Origin: Peptostreptococcus russellii
GTDB lineage: Bacteria > Bacillota > Clostridia > Peptostreptococcales > Peptostreptococcaceae
Direction of reading: 5' to 3'
NCBI RefSeq assembly: GCF_900110295.1
Contig: NZ_FODF01000006.1
Coordinates: 62,001-126,000 of the forward strand
DNA: 64,000 nucleotides
The translations under genes and the position numbers were made by a program. Below the pieces are notes generated by a model. It was given only the letters and a program-made list of their open reading frames with translations. It had not been told where the DNA came from and searched no databases. Below, piece after piece: positions 49,960 to 59,162 of the stretch. How positions within the stretch are numbered: the first letter of the stretch is position 1; every line of letters starts with the position of its first letter.

Positions 49960-51729
49960 GTGCTTCGTAAACTTTATATAAAAATAGAAACAGAAGTTTT
50001 TAGTATTTTTCTATGTAAAATAAATAAAAATAAGCTTGAAATTGAAATGGAGAGATACTATCCCCTAGAGAGTAAGGAAAAAGAAAATAACTATGCCATA
50101 AATGAAGTATGCTATGAAATTTGTGATAAAATAAGACTTATAGAAGAAAAGTATAAAATTAAAAATATAGTTGGAATAATTCAAACAGAGAAAAATATGT
50201 TAAGAGAAGTAGAACTTCTAAAAAGGTCATCTCAAAAAGATCTTGAAGCTGTACTTAATATAGATATGAAGAAGTTTGGAAATTTCAATTTAAAAGATAA
50301 TATAATTGTAAAAAGAAAGTCATCTGTTTCAGAGGGAGAGTTTGCAAAGGAAAAGGTAGAAATTTTTCCAAGAGTATATGTAGATCTATTTAAAAAGATA
50401 GAAGCAATATCTAAAATAAAGTGCAGTGGAATATATACAGACTATTCTCTAATAGAAAATCTATGGAAAAAGGAAGTAAATTCAAATATAGATTATATTA
50501 TAGAGTTTAGGAAAAAAGACCTATTGTATAGCAGAATGGGAAAAGATGGACTTGAAGAATCTATTGTAGTAAGAAATGATGCAGTAGATAAAGATTTTAT
50601 AAACCATATTAAAAAACAAAAGTCTGCACTCATTTTAGATTATGATAATATCAAGTGTGAAATATTGGAAAATAGCCTAAGAGAACCTATTTTAATAGAA
50701 AAAGAAAAACTATTAGAAATAGAACTAGGTAAAAATAAATTACATAATTTTTTAGAGGACAATTATTTTTCTGAATTATATAAGAAAATAATTATATTTT
50801 TATCTATAGTTTTATTATTTACTGTGTTTTTATCAGTTAGATACGCATTTTCCAACAAAGTTCTTGAAAGTCAACTGGAAAAAGCAAATTATGAAAGAGT
50901 AATAAAAAATAAAAAGATAGATAAAAAAGCAGTTAAGGGCTTTGGTAATATATACGGTGTAAATATAGAAGAATTAGTATCTGAAATAGAAAAAAGTAGA
51001 TCCTCTGTAATTTCTTTGACAGCAGATGAGAATAATATGGAAATAGAATTTTTACTTCCAAGTAGAAAAGAAGTAAGTGAGATTTTGGACTTGGATATTA
51101 ACAAAAATGCAGAAATAGAATATATCAAAACAGATATAGTATCAAGGGAAGAAGCAGAAAATACATATGGCATAGGAGTAGAAAATGAAAAAAGTAATAA
51201 AGAAACCGGGAAAGAAAAAAATAATCAAGAAAACACCAAAGAAGAAATTAATCAGGACAATAAAGGAAAAGCCTTCAAAGAAGGTAATAAAAAAGAAGCT
51301 AATAAAATCTGGGAAAACAGTGAAAAGCAAAAAAGTAATAAAAGTAAAAGATGGCAAAAAAATAATAACAAAGAAAATAGTAAAATTTGTAGCTGGAAAG
51401 AAAAAGGTAAAGAAAATAAGAAAGATAAAATAAATTTTAGAATATATGCAGAAGATATTTCAGAAGAAAGTATTTCAGATGAAGAAAATCTTTCGACTGA
51501 AATAAAAGAAAATGATAATAAAAAGGAAGATGAAACTCTGGGAAGAAAATTTGAAAAAAACTCAAAAGAAAGTAAAAAAGAAGATAATACTCAGGATAAA
51601 TCTCAAGAAGATAAGTCAGATAGCAAGATGGAAGTAGGGAAAAATGCCAAAAAAGAGGCGGAAAATAAGAAAGAAAATGCAGATAAAAAAATAAAACTTT
51701 ACTTTTTAAAAATTAAAATCAAAACTTAA
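49960..51729 (+). CDS. pilMN: Fused PilM-PilN type IV pilus assembly protein with a low-complexity tail
   Basis: 589 residues, GTG start with AGGAGGG. Residues 1-265 form a PilM-like actin-fold region (YIKIETEVFSIFL; LKRSSQKDLEAVLNIDMKKF). TM at about 272-293, then a PilN-like extracytoplasmic domain to about residue 405 (VNIEELVSEIEKSRSSVISL, MEIEFLLPSRKEVSEILDL). PilMN fusions are known from C. difficile. The last 180 residues are Lys/Glu/Asn/Ser-rich, without domain character. In 51185-51433 another frame looks more protein-like, so the tail may result from frameshifts. The assignment to PilMN rests on layout and order. Confidence 0.75.
   Translation: MLRKLYIKIETEVFSIFLCKINKNKLEIEMERYYPLESKEKENNYAINEVCYEICDKIRLIEEKYKIKNIVGIIQTEKNMLREVELLKRSSQKDLEAVLNIDMKKFGNFNLKDNIIVKRKSSVSEGEFAKEKVEIFPRVYVDLFKKIEAISKIKCSGIYTDYSLIENLWKKEVNSNIDYIIEFRKKDLLYSRMGKDGLEESIVVRNDAVDKDFINHIKKQKSALILDYDNIKCEILENSLREPILIEKEKLLEIELGKNKLHNFLEDNYFSELYKKIIIFLSIVLLFTVFLSVRYAFSNKVLESQLEKANYERVIKNKKIDKKAVKGFGNIYGVNIEELVSEIEKSRSSVISLTADENNMEIEFLLPSRKEVSEILDLDINKNAEIEYIKTDIVSREEAENTYGIGVENEKSNKETGKEKNNQENTKEEINQDNKGKAFKEGNKKEANKIWENSEKQKSNKSKRWQKNNNKENSKICSWKEKGKENKKDKINFRIYAEDISEESISDEENLSTEIKENDNKKEDETLGRKFEKNSKESKKEDNTQDKSQEDKSDSKMEVGKNAKKEAENKKENADKKIKLYFLKIKIKT
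51185..51433 (+). other. Lys-rich overlapping open frame inside pilMN
   Basis: 82 codons, ATG at 51185 with AGGAG 9-13 bases upstream, +1 relative to pilMN. It encodes a repetitive basic peptide (KKVIKKPGKKKIIKK.., KVIKVKDGKKIITKKIVKFV). Its codons (GTA, ATA, AGA, CCA, ACA) fit the organism better than the pilMN frame does here. Either the ancestral pilMN C-terminus ended in this frame, or it is a chance frame in A-rich DNA. Confidence 0.3.
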
Positions 51730-51775
51730 AGCTGAAAAACAAAGGGTTAAAAGGTGCTTGAGAGGAGATTTAATT

Positions 51776-52291
51776 ATGAATAGTAAAAAGATATTTATTA
51801 TACTGTTGATTTTGTTTTCAATTTTTTTCTTAAAGAAAAATGTTTTAGCTATTGAAAAAGATAAAAATAAAGAGTTGAAAAATCAAATTGAATTACTTGA
51901 AAATCAAGAAATTTCCATTAACAAAAAGGATTCTTTTGATGAAGGTGAGACAAATAGTAAAGCTAATGGTAGGCAAGATAAAGAAGGCTATGAAGATGAA
52001 AGTAATGAAAAAATAGATAGCTTTTCTCAAAATAGCAAAGTTAAGGGGAATAGGGATAAGGCTATAGCGTTTTGTGAAGAAATCTCCAAAAATGATTCTG
52101 TTAAAAGGATAGAAAGAAGTAATTCTTCAAATAGTCAAGCCTATACAATAGTCCTTAATTCATCAATTAGCGACTTTAGAAAAATAATAAAAGATATGGA
52201 TAAAACTGGTTTTAACATATTAATTAATAAAATACGCTATGATAAAATCAAAAATGTAGATGAATATAGCATATTAGTTAACATATTTTGA
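51776..52291 (+). CDS. PilO-like pilus assembly protein (tentative)
   Basis: 171 residues from the ATG at 51776 (SD GAGGAG); a TTG 18 bases upstream overlaps that SD. One N-terminal TM segment (IFIILLILFSIFFL), then a charged low-complexity linker (about 30-90). The C-terminal domain of about 75 residues has the beta-alpha-beta look of PilO/GspM (AYTIVLNSSISDFRKIIKDMDKTGFNILINKI). Its position after pilMN, as in other Gram-positive pilus clusters, supports PilO. Sequence evidence alone is weak. Confidence 0.55.
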   Translation: MNSKKIFIILLILFSIFFLKKNVLAIEKDKNKELKNQIELLENQEISINKKDSFDEGETNSKANGRQDKEGYEDESNEKIDSFSQNSKVKGNRDKAIAFCEEISKNDSVKRIERSNSSNSQAYTIVLNSSISDFRKIIKDMDKTGFNILINKIRYDKIKNVDEYSILVNIF

Positions 52292-52440
52292 AAATAGCTC
52301 TAGTTTAGTGTTTTCAATCCTTAATATATATGATATAATAAAAGCACTGTGTAAAGACAAAGACACAGGGTTAACTCGTATAATAATAGAGAAATCGTAT
52401 TATTATGAGTAATACAATCTAATATTAGGGAGCAATAAGT

Positions 52441-53601
52441 ATGTTAAAAAGGAATGATAAGTGTTACTGCGGAAGTGGAAAAAAATATAAAAATTGCTGT
52501 ATGAATAAGGACAGAGAAGAAAAAGTTGAAATGCTGAATAAGCAGGCTCTTGACAGCAAGAAAGAAAAAATTGATAAAAAGTACACAGGTGCAATTATAA
52601 AGCTAAGTGGTTACTTAGAAGAATTAATAGTAGGCGATGAAAAGTTTGCCAAATATGAAGAAGAAGCAAGAAAGGCTTTCTTTGATGAAAATATGGAAAA
52701 CAATATGGTAGCAAATAGATTCTTTGCATCATATTTTTCATATGATTATGCTATAGGAAGAGAGATGACTCCTGCTGTATATGTAGCAAATAATAAAAGA
52801 TTTACTAATGATGAAAAACAGATAATTTATGGATGTGTAAATTCTTATCCAAGTATGTTTGAAATAGATAGCATAAATGGAAGAGAAGTAATAATCAAGG
52901 ATGTATTCTCAAATAGAAAATTCAATACACTTGACTCTAAGATTTTAGGAGAATTCAATGTAGGTGATTATATACTTGCAAGACCAATACTTGTTGAAGA
53001 TACTTTTGTACTAATAGATTTAACTATAAGAATACAAAAGGAAACAAAGGATCTAATATACAAGAGTATAATGGACGCCTTTGAAGCAAGTAAGGAAGCA
53101 AATCCTAATATCGGCATAGAATACTTCGTAATGATCAACACTTTATTCTTCTACAAGTACATGATACAGCTTCTACAGGCAAGTAGTTACTCAGAAGAGG
53201 AAGAAACTGTAGAGCTTGAAGATGCAGAAGAAGTTAAAGAAGTAGTTGAAAAAGAACTAGAAGAAGCTGAAGAAACAGTTGATGAAGCTGTAGAAGAAGC
53301 ACTAGAAGTAGAAGAGGTAGTTGAAGGAATAGAAGAATTAGACGAAGTAGCAAAGCTTATATCTTCTAATATTTCTGAAAAGGAAGTACTAGATGAAGCT
53401 TTAAAGCTATGGGATATAGTAGCAAAGAATACTGAAATTACAGGTTCTGAAGGCGGATGGGCTGCAGGGCTTGAATACAATTACAGAAAATCATTAGGAG
53501 AAACTGTAACTCAGAACGAAGTTGCAAAGGCTTATGGTGTAAGTGCTAGTACGCTGGCAAAGAGAAACAAGGAAATTACAGCATTAGTATCAGATAAATA
53601 A
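52441..53601 (+). CDS. SEC-C motif protein with Glu-rich linker and C-terminal HTH-like end
   Basis: 386 residues. The Zn-binding SEC-C motif CYCGSGKKYKNCC (about 8-20) is at the very N-terminus, whereas in SecA it is the C-terminal tail. A central alpha/beta region (about 90-250) follows, then a Glu/Val-rich linker (about 255-300) and a C-terminal helical part with a possible helix-turn-helix (TQNEVAKAYGVSASTLAKRNKEI). Stand-alone SEC-C proteins are common but uncharacterised. SD AGGGAG. The next gene starts 24 bp later and is co-transcribed. Confidence 0.8.
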   Translation: MLKRNDKCYCGSGKKYKNCCMNKDREEKVEMLNKQALDSKKEKIDKKYTGAIIKLSGYLEELIVGDEKFAKYEEEARKAFFDENMENNMVANRFFASYFSYDYAIGREMTPAVYVANNKRFTNDEKQIIYGCVNSYPSMFEIDSINGREVIIKDVFSNRKFNTLDSKILGEFNVGDYILARPILVEDTFVLIDLTIRIQKETKDLIYKSIMDAFEASKEANPNIGIEYFVMINTLFFYKYMIQLLQASSYSEEEETVELEDAEEVKEVVEKELEEAEETVDEAVEEALEVEEVVEGIEELDEVAKLISSNISEKEVLDEALKLWDIVAKNTEITGSEGGWAAGLEYNYRKSLGETVTQNEVAKAYGVSASTLAKRNKEITALVSDK

Positions 53602-53624
53602 TGATATTGTCATAGGAGGCTAGT

Positions 53625-53999
53625 ATGAACTTAAAAATAGGAAAAAGCATACCAGTAGCAACAAACTTTGTAAAGTCAAATCCTGCAATACCAGTATATA
53701 ATGGCGAAGAAAAGATGGAAAATCTATATGCAGTTATATACCACATTGAAATAGGATACAACAAAGATGAAAAGCAGGAGATTCTTCAGTATGTAATAGT
53801 TGACTACAAAGATTACACACTAAAAGAAGAAGAAAAGAAAGCTATGCTAGATTTAGCTCACAAGTACTGTGAAGAAAAGGGAATAGCAGATGATAAAAAC
53901 ATTGAAATCAAATTACTTGATGATGAAATAGCAGAAGATTTCCTAGAAAAAATATTTAATAACATGAAGGTTATTAGAGGTATGATATCAAATAGATAA
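53625..53999 (+). CDS. Protein of unknown function
   Basis: 124 residues, soluble, alpha/beta: ENLYAVIYHIEIGYNKDEKQ, ILQYVIVDYKDYTLKEEEKKAML and a C-terminal helix. SD AGGAGG. It follows the SEC-C gene by 24 bp and ends before the terminator at 54008-54031, so it is the last gene of that unit. No family recognised. Confidence 0.75.
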   Translation: MNLKIGKSIPVATNFVKSNPAIPVYNGEEKMENLYAVIYHIEIGYNKDEKQEILQYVIVDYKDYTLKEEEKKAMLDLAHKYCEEKGIADDKNIEIKLLDDEIAEDFLEKIFNNMKVIRGMISNR

Positions 54000-54007
54000 G
54001 CTAAAAA

Positions 54008-54031
54008 AGGGGGACTATTCATAGTCTCCCT
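54008..54031 (+). terminator. Terminator of the SEC-C unit
   Basis: AGGGGGACTAT pairs with ATAGTCTCCCT (one G-T pair), loop TC, followed by TACTTTTT. Confidence 0.85.
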
Positions 54032-54413
54032 TACTTTTTGAGAAAATTTAATTATAAAAACTCTAAAAACCTTCAAAAACTTTTTAAAAACTCCATAAAT
54101 ATCAAAAATATGAAAAACGTTATCCATAAGTATTTCAGGCTATTTTGCTATAGAAAAAGCTAATATATTCTAACGTAATTATTTAAAAAGCTTTAAAAAA
54201 CTACTATATATACTAAATAATTTCATAAAAAAGTGTTATAATATAATAAAAGTGCCGAATATCTATAATCAACTTTTAGAAAATGACCGTATTTAAAAAA
54301 GGTTAAAACTTCTATATTGGGGAATATATGATATAGGGACATAATTGGCGAAATAAAGTTTTGGCACTGTGATTATGGTTAATAATATTTTTATAAGGAG
54401 TGTAATTGGAATT
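54032..54413 (+). promoter_or_regulatory. Spacer and leader upstream of pgi
   Basis: A TATAAT at 54237-54242 is the likely pgi -10 (weak -35), giving a leader of about 165 nt. It contains no recognised riboswitch. Nothing else was seen. Confidence 0.4.
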
Positions 54414-55760
54414 ATGAGTAACTTAAGATTTGATTTCAGTAAGGCAGAAGCATTTGTTGAAAAAAGAGAAATAGAAGCTATGCAACCATTTGTAAGCGTT
54501 GCTCACAATCTTCTACGTGAGGGTAAGTCATTAGGTAGCGATTTTTTAGGATGGATAGACCTTCCAGTAAACTATGATAAGGAAGAATTTGCAAGAATAA
54601 AGAAAGCTGCAGAAAAGATAAAGTCAGATTCAGAAGTATTAGTAGTAATAGGTATAGGTGGATCTTATCTTGGAGCTAAGGCTGCAATAGAAATGTTTGG
54701 AAATACATTTAAGAACAGTCTAAAGAAGGAAGATAGAAATGCTCCTGAAGTATATTTTGCTGGTAACAGTATCAGCTCATCATATATATTAGACCTTATG
54801 GATGTAATAGGTGATAGAGACTATTCTGTAAACGTAATCTCTAAGTCAGGTACTACTACAGAACCAGCACTAGCATTTAGAATATTCAAGGAAGACCTTG
54901 AAAGAAAGTATGGAAAAGAAGAAGCTGCAAAGAGAATATATGCAACTACAGATGCATCAAAGGGTGCTCTTAGAACATTAGCTACAGCAGAAGGTTACGA
55001 AACATTTGTAATACCTGATAATGTAGGTGGTAGATTCTCAGTTCTTACAGCAGTGGGTCTACTTCCAATAGCAGCAGCAGGCTTTGATATAGATGCTATG
55101 ATGAAGGGTGCAGCTGATGCAAGAGAAGACTACAGCATGGAAGACCTTTCAAAGAACGAAGCATATCAGTATGCAGTAGCTAGAACTGTACTTCAGAGAA
55201 AGGGAAAAGAAACTGAATTAATGGTAAACTATGAACCACAACTTCAGTACTTCTCAGAATGGTGGAAGCAGCTTTATGGAGAAAGTGAAGGTAAGGACAA
55301 CAGAGGTATCTTCCCAGCATCTGTAAACTTCTCAACAGACCTTCATTCAATGGGACAGTATATACAGGAAGGTAGAAGATTTATATTTGAAACAGTAATC
55401 AACGTAGAAAATCCTAGAAGAGATTTAGAAATAAAATCAGATAAGGATGATTTAGATGGATTAAACTATCTAGCAGGTAAGACTGTAGACTATGTAAATC
55501 ACAAGGCATTTGAAGGAACACTTCTTGCTCATACAGATGGTCAGGTGCCAAACTTAGTTCTAAACGTTAAGAAGTTAGACGAATACACATTCGGACAGAT
55601 GGTATACTTCTTTGAAATAGCTTGTGGTATCAGTGGATCAATGTTAGGTGTTAATCCATTTAACCAGCCAGGAGTAGAAGCATACAAGAAGAATATGTTT
55701 GCTCTATTAGGAAAGCCTGGATACGAAGCTGAAAAAGCAGCACTAGAAGCAAGATTATAA
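54414..55760 (+). CDS. pgi: Glucose-6-phosphate isomerase
   Basis: 448 residues, the shorter bacterial form. Interconverts glucose-6-P and fructose-6-P in glycolysis. SIS-domain and active-site segments: [49 protein letters not shown], the GEs.GK region ([12 protein letters not shown]), [10 protein letters not shown] and the C-terminal [13 protein letters not shown] with the catalytic Lys. The ATG at 54414 matches the family start; SD AAGGAG is about 13 bases away. Confidence 0.96.
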   Translation: MSNLRFDFSKAEAFVEKREIEAMQPFVSVAHNLLREGKSLGSDFLGWIDLPVNYDKEEFARIKKAAEKIKSDSEVLVVIGIGGSYLGAKAAIEMFGNTFKNSLKKEDRNAPEVYFAGNSISSSYILDLMDVIGDRDYSVNVISKSGTTTEPALAFRIFKEDLERKYGKEEAAKRIYATTDASKGALRTLATAEGYETFVIPDNVGGRFSVLTAVGLLPIAAAGFDIDAMMKGAADAREDYSMEDLSKNEAYQYAVARTVLQRKGKETELMVNYEPQLQYFSEWWKQLYGESEGKDNRGIFPASVNFSTDLHSMGQYIQEGRRFIFETVINVENPRRDLEIKSDKDDLDGLNYLAGKTVDYVNHKAFEGTLLAHTDGQVPNLVLNVKKLDEYTFGQMVYFFEIACGISGSMLGVNPFNQPGVEAYKKNMFALLGKPGYEAEKAALEARL

Positions 55761-55793
55761 AGAGATCTAAGATCTACAATAGCATAAATTTAA

Positions 55794-56672
55794 AAAGGGA
55801 GGGCAGCTGCAGCAGAATTAAGCAATGGAGATTCTGAAAAAACAGTTACAGTCAATTCCGAGTCTGGAGAAAGAACAGTCAATAAGGAAGTAATAGTTCT
55901 AGGTGGAGAAAACTCAATATCAAATTCAATAGAAAAGGAATTAAAAACTATTGATAATATTTCAAAGGTAACTCGTATATCAGGAGCAGATCGTTTTGAA
56001 ACTAGTAGCAAAATATATCTAGAAAGTGGAAAGAAAAAGGCAGTAGTAGCATCAGGAGAAAACTTCCCAGATGCCCTTGCAGCATCTACACTTTCTCAGA
56101 AAATATCAGCTCCAATACTTTTGGTAGCCAAAGACAAAATCCCAAACTCAGTAGTAAAGTATATACAGGACAAGCAGATTAAAAAGGCAATTGTACTAGG
56201 TGGAGAAGGAAGTATTTTAAAAAATACTGCAGATAATGTAGAAAGAGCTATTATGGGCAAAGATACAATAGAAGAAAATACCAAGCCAGTTGAGGACAAT
56301 ACACAGATAGATACTTCTAATATAAAGAAAAGTGCAGTAACAAAATCTGATGTGGCTCTTTATACAGATGAGCAACTATCTCAAGAAGCAGGAAAACCTC
56401 CAAAGAATAAAATAGTAGATGTATTAGAAGATAAAGACACTTTAGCCAAGGTAAGATATGACAAAACAGAAGGCTGGATAAATAAGCAGAATCTAAAGCC
56501 GTATGAAGCAACTTCTTTTGGCAAAGTAGTAAATAATGTACCTTATATATCTCAGTTAGTAATAGAGCTAAAGAAAATTAAAAAATATTTAATAGAAAAA
56601 ATAAATATTATAAATCTTAATAAGAAAAAAGACTGTACAAATATAAGATGTTCAGTCTTTTTATTTATTTAA
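55794..56672 (+). pseudogene. Remnant of a CWB2/SH3 cell-wall protein, no start codon
   Basis: Open from the TAA at 55791 to 56672 but without a usable start before a Met at codon 158. It holds the end of one CWB2 repeat (VIVLGGENSISNSIEKEL), one full repeat (VTRISGADRFETS, GENFPDALAASTLS, IVLGGEGSI) and an SH3-like segment (SDVALYTDEQL.., VRYDKTEGWINKQNL). After NVPYISQL, a sequence typical of the start of C39-type peptidase domains, it turns into unrelated A-rich coding. Signal peptide and at least one repeat are missing. Best read as a secreted cell-wall protein gene truncated at both ends. Confidence 0.75.
56625..56662 (+). terminator. Terminator at the end of the CWB2 remnant
   Basis: AAAAAAGACTG pairs with CAGTCTTTTT around 56625-56662. 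It overlaps the last codons of the remnant's frame, so the present stop is probably not the original one. Confidence 0.7.
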
Positions 56673-56795
56673 TAATATGATCAAATAAACTTAAATTAAG
56701 CTGAATATTCATTTAAGTTTGTTTTAAGTTAAAGTATATATAATAAAATCAATAAATTAAAAAGAAAAATCATAATAGATGAAAGGATGATTTCT

Positions 56796-57863
56796 ATGAG
56801 GATAAAAACAATAGTGAGTCTAATTGTAGTAGCTTTGATATCGTCCATTGCGGGAAGCGTACTTACATTCAATATGATGAAGGATAAACCGGTGGATGGA
56901 TCAGCTGAACAAAAAAATGTAAAGGTAATTAACACAGGTGAAACTAAAAAACAAAATGTTTATCAGGCGGTAGCTGAAAAGGCATCTCCATCAGTAGTAG
57001 GCATAGTTACAGAAACTACGAAAACTGATGACTTCTTTAATGTGAAAGAGGCAGTACAGGGTAGCGGTACAGGATTTGTAGTAGACAAGAGAGGATATAT
57101 ACTTACAAATGCCCATGTTGTAGGAGATGGTCAGGCTAAAAATGTAAAAGTAATATATGATGCAGGTAAGACTACAGTAGGTAAAGTTTTGTGGTATGAT
57201 ACTACACTTGACCTTGCAATAGTCAAAGTAGATGTCAAGGGGCTTGTACCAGCAGAGCTAGGCGACAGCGACAAGGTAACAGTAGGAGATATAGCCATAG
57301 CCATAGGTAACCCTCTAGGAACTGATTTGATGACATCAGTAACACAGGGTATAATCAGTGGATTAAATAGAGATGTATCTACAGAAAATACTAATATGTC
57401 AGGACTACTTCAGACAGATGCAAGTATCAACCCAGGAAATAGTGGTGGACCACTACTTAATCAAGAAGGACAGGTAATAGGTATCAACACTGTAAAGGCT
57501 AATGCAGATAATCTAGGATTTGCTATACCTATTAACACAGCAAAGATGATAGTTCAAAAGGTAATAGAAGATGGAACATACAAAAAGCCAGTACTTGGTA
57601 TTAGAGGTATAGACGTTAAGACATTCGTATCATACACAGGACAAGAGGTCGGTGTAGAAAATGGTATAATAGTCAAGGACGTAGAAGCAAATACTATAGC
57701 AAGCAAGGAAGGTATCAAGCCTGGAGATATAATCATAAAGGTAGATGGCAAGGACATCAAGAATATGGGTGATCTAAGTAAGATAATGTACAGTCATTCA
57801 AGTGGAGATAAACTAAAAATAGAAGTAATAAGAGATGGCAAAAAGGTCAATCTATCTAAATAA
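56796..57863 (+). CDS. HtrA/DegP-like membrane-anchored serine protease
   Basis: 355 residues from the ATG at 56796 (SD GAAAGG at 9 bases; the ATG at 56787 touches the SD). N-terminal TM anchor (IVSLIVVALISSIAGSVL). Trypsin-like domain with the triad His in TNAHVVG (about 106), Asp in TTLDLAIV (about 139) and Ser in PGNSGGPL (about 216). One C-terminal PDZ domain (GIKPGDIIIKVDGKDIKN). Extracytoplasmic protein quality control. It sits between the truncated cell-wall gene and the small-protein operon. Confidence 0.95.
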   Translation: MRIKTIVSLIVVALISSIAGSVLTFNMMKDKPVDGSAEQKNVKVINTGETKKQNVYQAVAEKASPSVVGIVTETTKTDDFFNVKEAVQGSGTGFVVDKRGYILTNAHVVGDGQAKNVKVIYDAGKTTVGKVLWYDTTLDLAIVKVDVKGLVPAELGDSDKVTVGDIAIAIGNPLGTDLMTSVTQGIISGLNRDVSTENTNMSGLLQTDASINPGNSGGPLLNQEGQVIGINTVKANADNLGFAIPINTAKMIVQKVIEDGTYKKPVLGIRGIDVKTFVSYTGQEVGVENGIIVKDVEANTIASKEGIKPGDIIIKVDGKDIKNMGDLSKIMYSHSSGDKLKIEVIRDGKKVNLSK

Positions 57864-58030
57864 ATAGACAAGCTATAAAAGAATGAAACTTTTAAAGCAT
57901 ATAGCGATAAAATAGAAATATTGCAGACTTTAGACAAGTTTCAAGTAAAATAGATTTTACAAATGCACATATTACGGACAAATTAAGTAGTTTAATACAG
58001 CATTTAGTTTTAAAATAAAGCAATAAAGAG

Positions 58031-58063
58031 AAAAAGAGGTGGATAAAAATTCCATCTCTTTTT
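58031..58063 (+). terminator. Terminator after htrA
   Basis: AAAAAGAGGTGGA (58031-58043) pairs with TCCATCTCTTTTT (58051-58063, one G-T pair). It lies about 170 bp past the htrA stop. Confidence 0.85.
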
Positions 58064-58084
58064 TTGTAAACAATCATAGTATGG

Positions 58085-58135
58085 TTAGAATTTTAAAGAT
58101 TAGATTATATAATAAGCTTGTAAGAAAAACTTACA
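58085..58135 (+). promoter_or_regulatory. Promoter and palindrome of the DUF1659 unit
   Basis: TTAGAA (58085-58090), 17-bp spacer, TATAAT (58108-58113). TGTAAG (58119-58124) and CTTACA (58130-58135) form an inverted repeat at the expected transcription start. Confidence 0.5.
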
Positions 58136-58179
58136 GTCGACTTAAAAATCTGCAGAATAAAACTAAAGGAGGAAAAAAT

Positions 58180-58404
58180 ATGGCAAATCTAGAAGAAAAG
58201 AAGGTTAGTTTAAAAATTATATTAAACACAGGTAAGATAAAAAATGACAAGGCAGTATTAGAAACAATGACAATAAAGGATATTAATCCTACAGCAACAG
58301 ACAAGGATCTCTATGAAATAGGGAATGAAATTGTAAAGTTGCAGGAATTTGAATTAGTAGAAATGCAAAAGCAAGAAAACAGTTCAATAGAATCTGAAGA
58401 ATAA
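58180..58404 (+). CDS. DUF1659 family small protein
   Basis: 74 residues from the ATG at 58180 (SD AAAGGAGG); the frame is open upstream but unsupported. KVSLKIILNTGK, KAVLETMTIKDINPTATDKDLYEIG and the following helix match DUF1659. Usually found beside DUF2922 and YvrJ proteins in Firmicutes, as here. Function unknown. Confidence 0.85.
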   Translation: MANLEEKKVSLKIILNTGKIKNDKAVLETMTIKDINPTATDKDLYEIGNEIVKLQEFELVEMQKQENSSIESEE

Positions 58405-58755
58405 TATTGTCAATAGAAATATATAAAAGGGGGATATATTATAGAAAGAAAAAAATAATAAACTTCTTAAAAACATCTTAAAAACATTGAAAAATACAAA
58501 TGTTAAAGATCTTGAGAGAAGGGAGAGAAATAAGAGCTTGAAAAAGCTGAAAAACAACTAAAAAGAAAAGCTTTATCTAGGGTAATAATCGTCTAAAAAC
58601 TTCTCTAAAGAAAAAAGGCTTTCAGCAAGAAAAATAGAAAAAAGTAGTTAAAAGAAAAGTATATAATTAAAATAAAAAAATAAATATAGGAAATATTTTA
58701 AAAAGTATTTATTTTTAACGGAAAAAGTAGGATAATATAAGAAGGAGGATTAAGT
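58405..58755. other. A-rich spacer between the DUF1659 and DUF2922 genes
   Basis: No start with SD and no long open frame. A weak hairpin (AAAGCTTT / AAAGGCTTT) lies around 58566-58621, and a GATAAT box near 58731 may be a local -10. Possibly a degraded gene; nothing was recognised. Confidence 0.35.
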
Positions 58756-58980
58756 ATGGAAAATACAAAGAAAATACTGTTAAAGTTTAAGAAGGAAAAT
58801 AATAGGGTCTATGGCTTAACAATCAAAAATGCCAAAGAAGATGTCAAAGATGAAGAAATCAAAAAACTAATGAATAATATAGTTGAAAAGAAGATAATCA
58901 AGCAGGGCACAATCGGCATTGCAGAAGTCAAAGGAGCAAGTCTAGTAGAGACTCAAAAGAAGAATTTTGATCTTGCCTAA
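58756..58980 (+). CDS. DUF2922 family small protein
   Basis: 74 residues. ILLKFKKENNRVYGLTIKNAKEDVKDEEIKKLMNNIV and AEVKGASLVET match DUF2922. SD AGGAGG. It is followed 27 bp later by the YvrJ gene. Function unknown. Confidence 0.85.
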   Translation: MENTKKILLKFKKENNRVYGLTIKNAKEDVKDEEIKKLMNNIVEKKIIKQGTIGIAEVKGASLVETQKKNFDLA

Positions 58981-59007
58981 TAGCTAGGATTGAAGGGCTG
59001 TGATTCT

Positions 59008-59154
59008 ATGGAACTCAAATCTATAGTACCCGTAATACAAAATGTAGGATTTCCTATAACTATTTCCATATATTTGCTAATAAGAATGGAAAAAAAGATA
59101 GATCAACTTACAGATAGTATCAGGGCACTTTCAAAGATATTAGAAGCCAAATAA
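59008..59154 (+). CDS. YvrJ family small membrane protein
   Basis: 48 residues (ATG 59008, TAA 59152). One N-terminal hydrophobic helix (VIQNVGFPITISIYLLIRME) followed by an amphipathic helix (KIDQLTDSIRALSKILE), the classical YvrJ layout. SD-like GAAGGG at about 10 bases. Third member of the DUF1659-DUF2922-YvrJ set; function unknown. Confidence 0.85.
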   Translation: MELKSIVPVIQNVGFPITISIYLLIRMEKKIDQLTDSIRALSKILEAK

Positions 59155-59162
59155 AAAATAAA

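Noticed and set aside
52187-53480. Complementary-strand frames over Glu-rich coding sequence (Ser-rich shadows)
   Set aside because: They mirror GAA-rich codons of the SEC-C gene; no SD or independent signal supports them.
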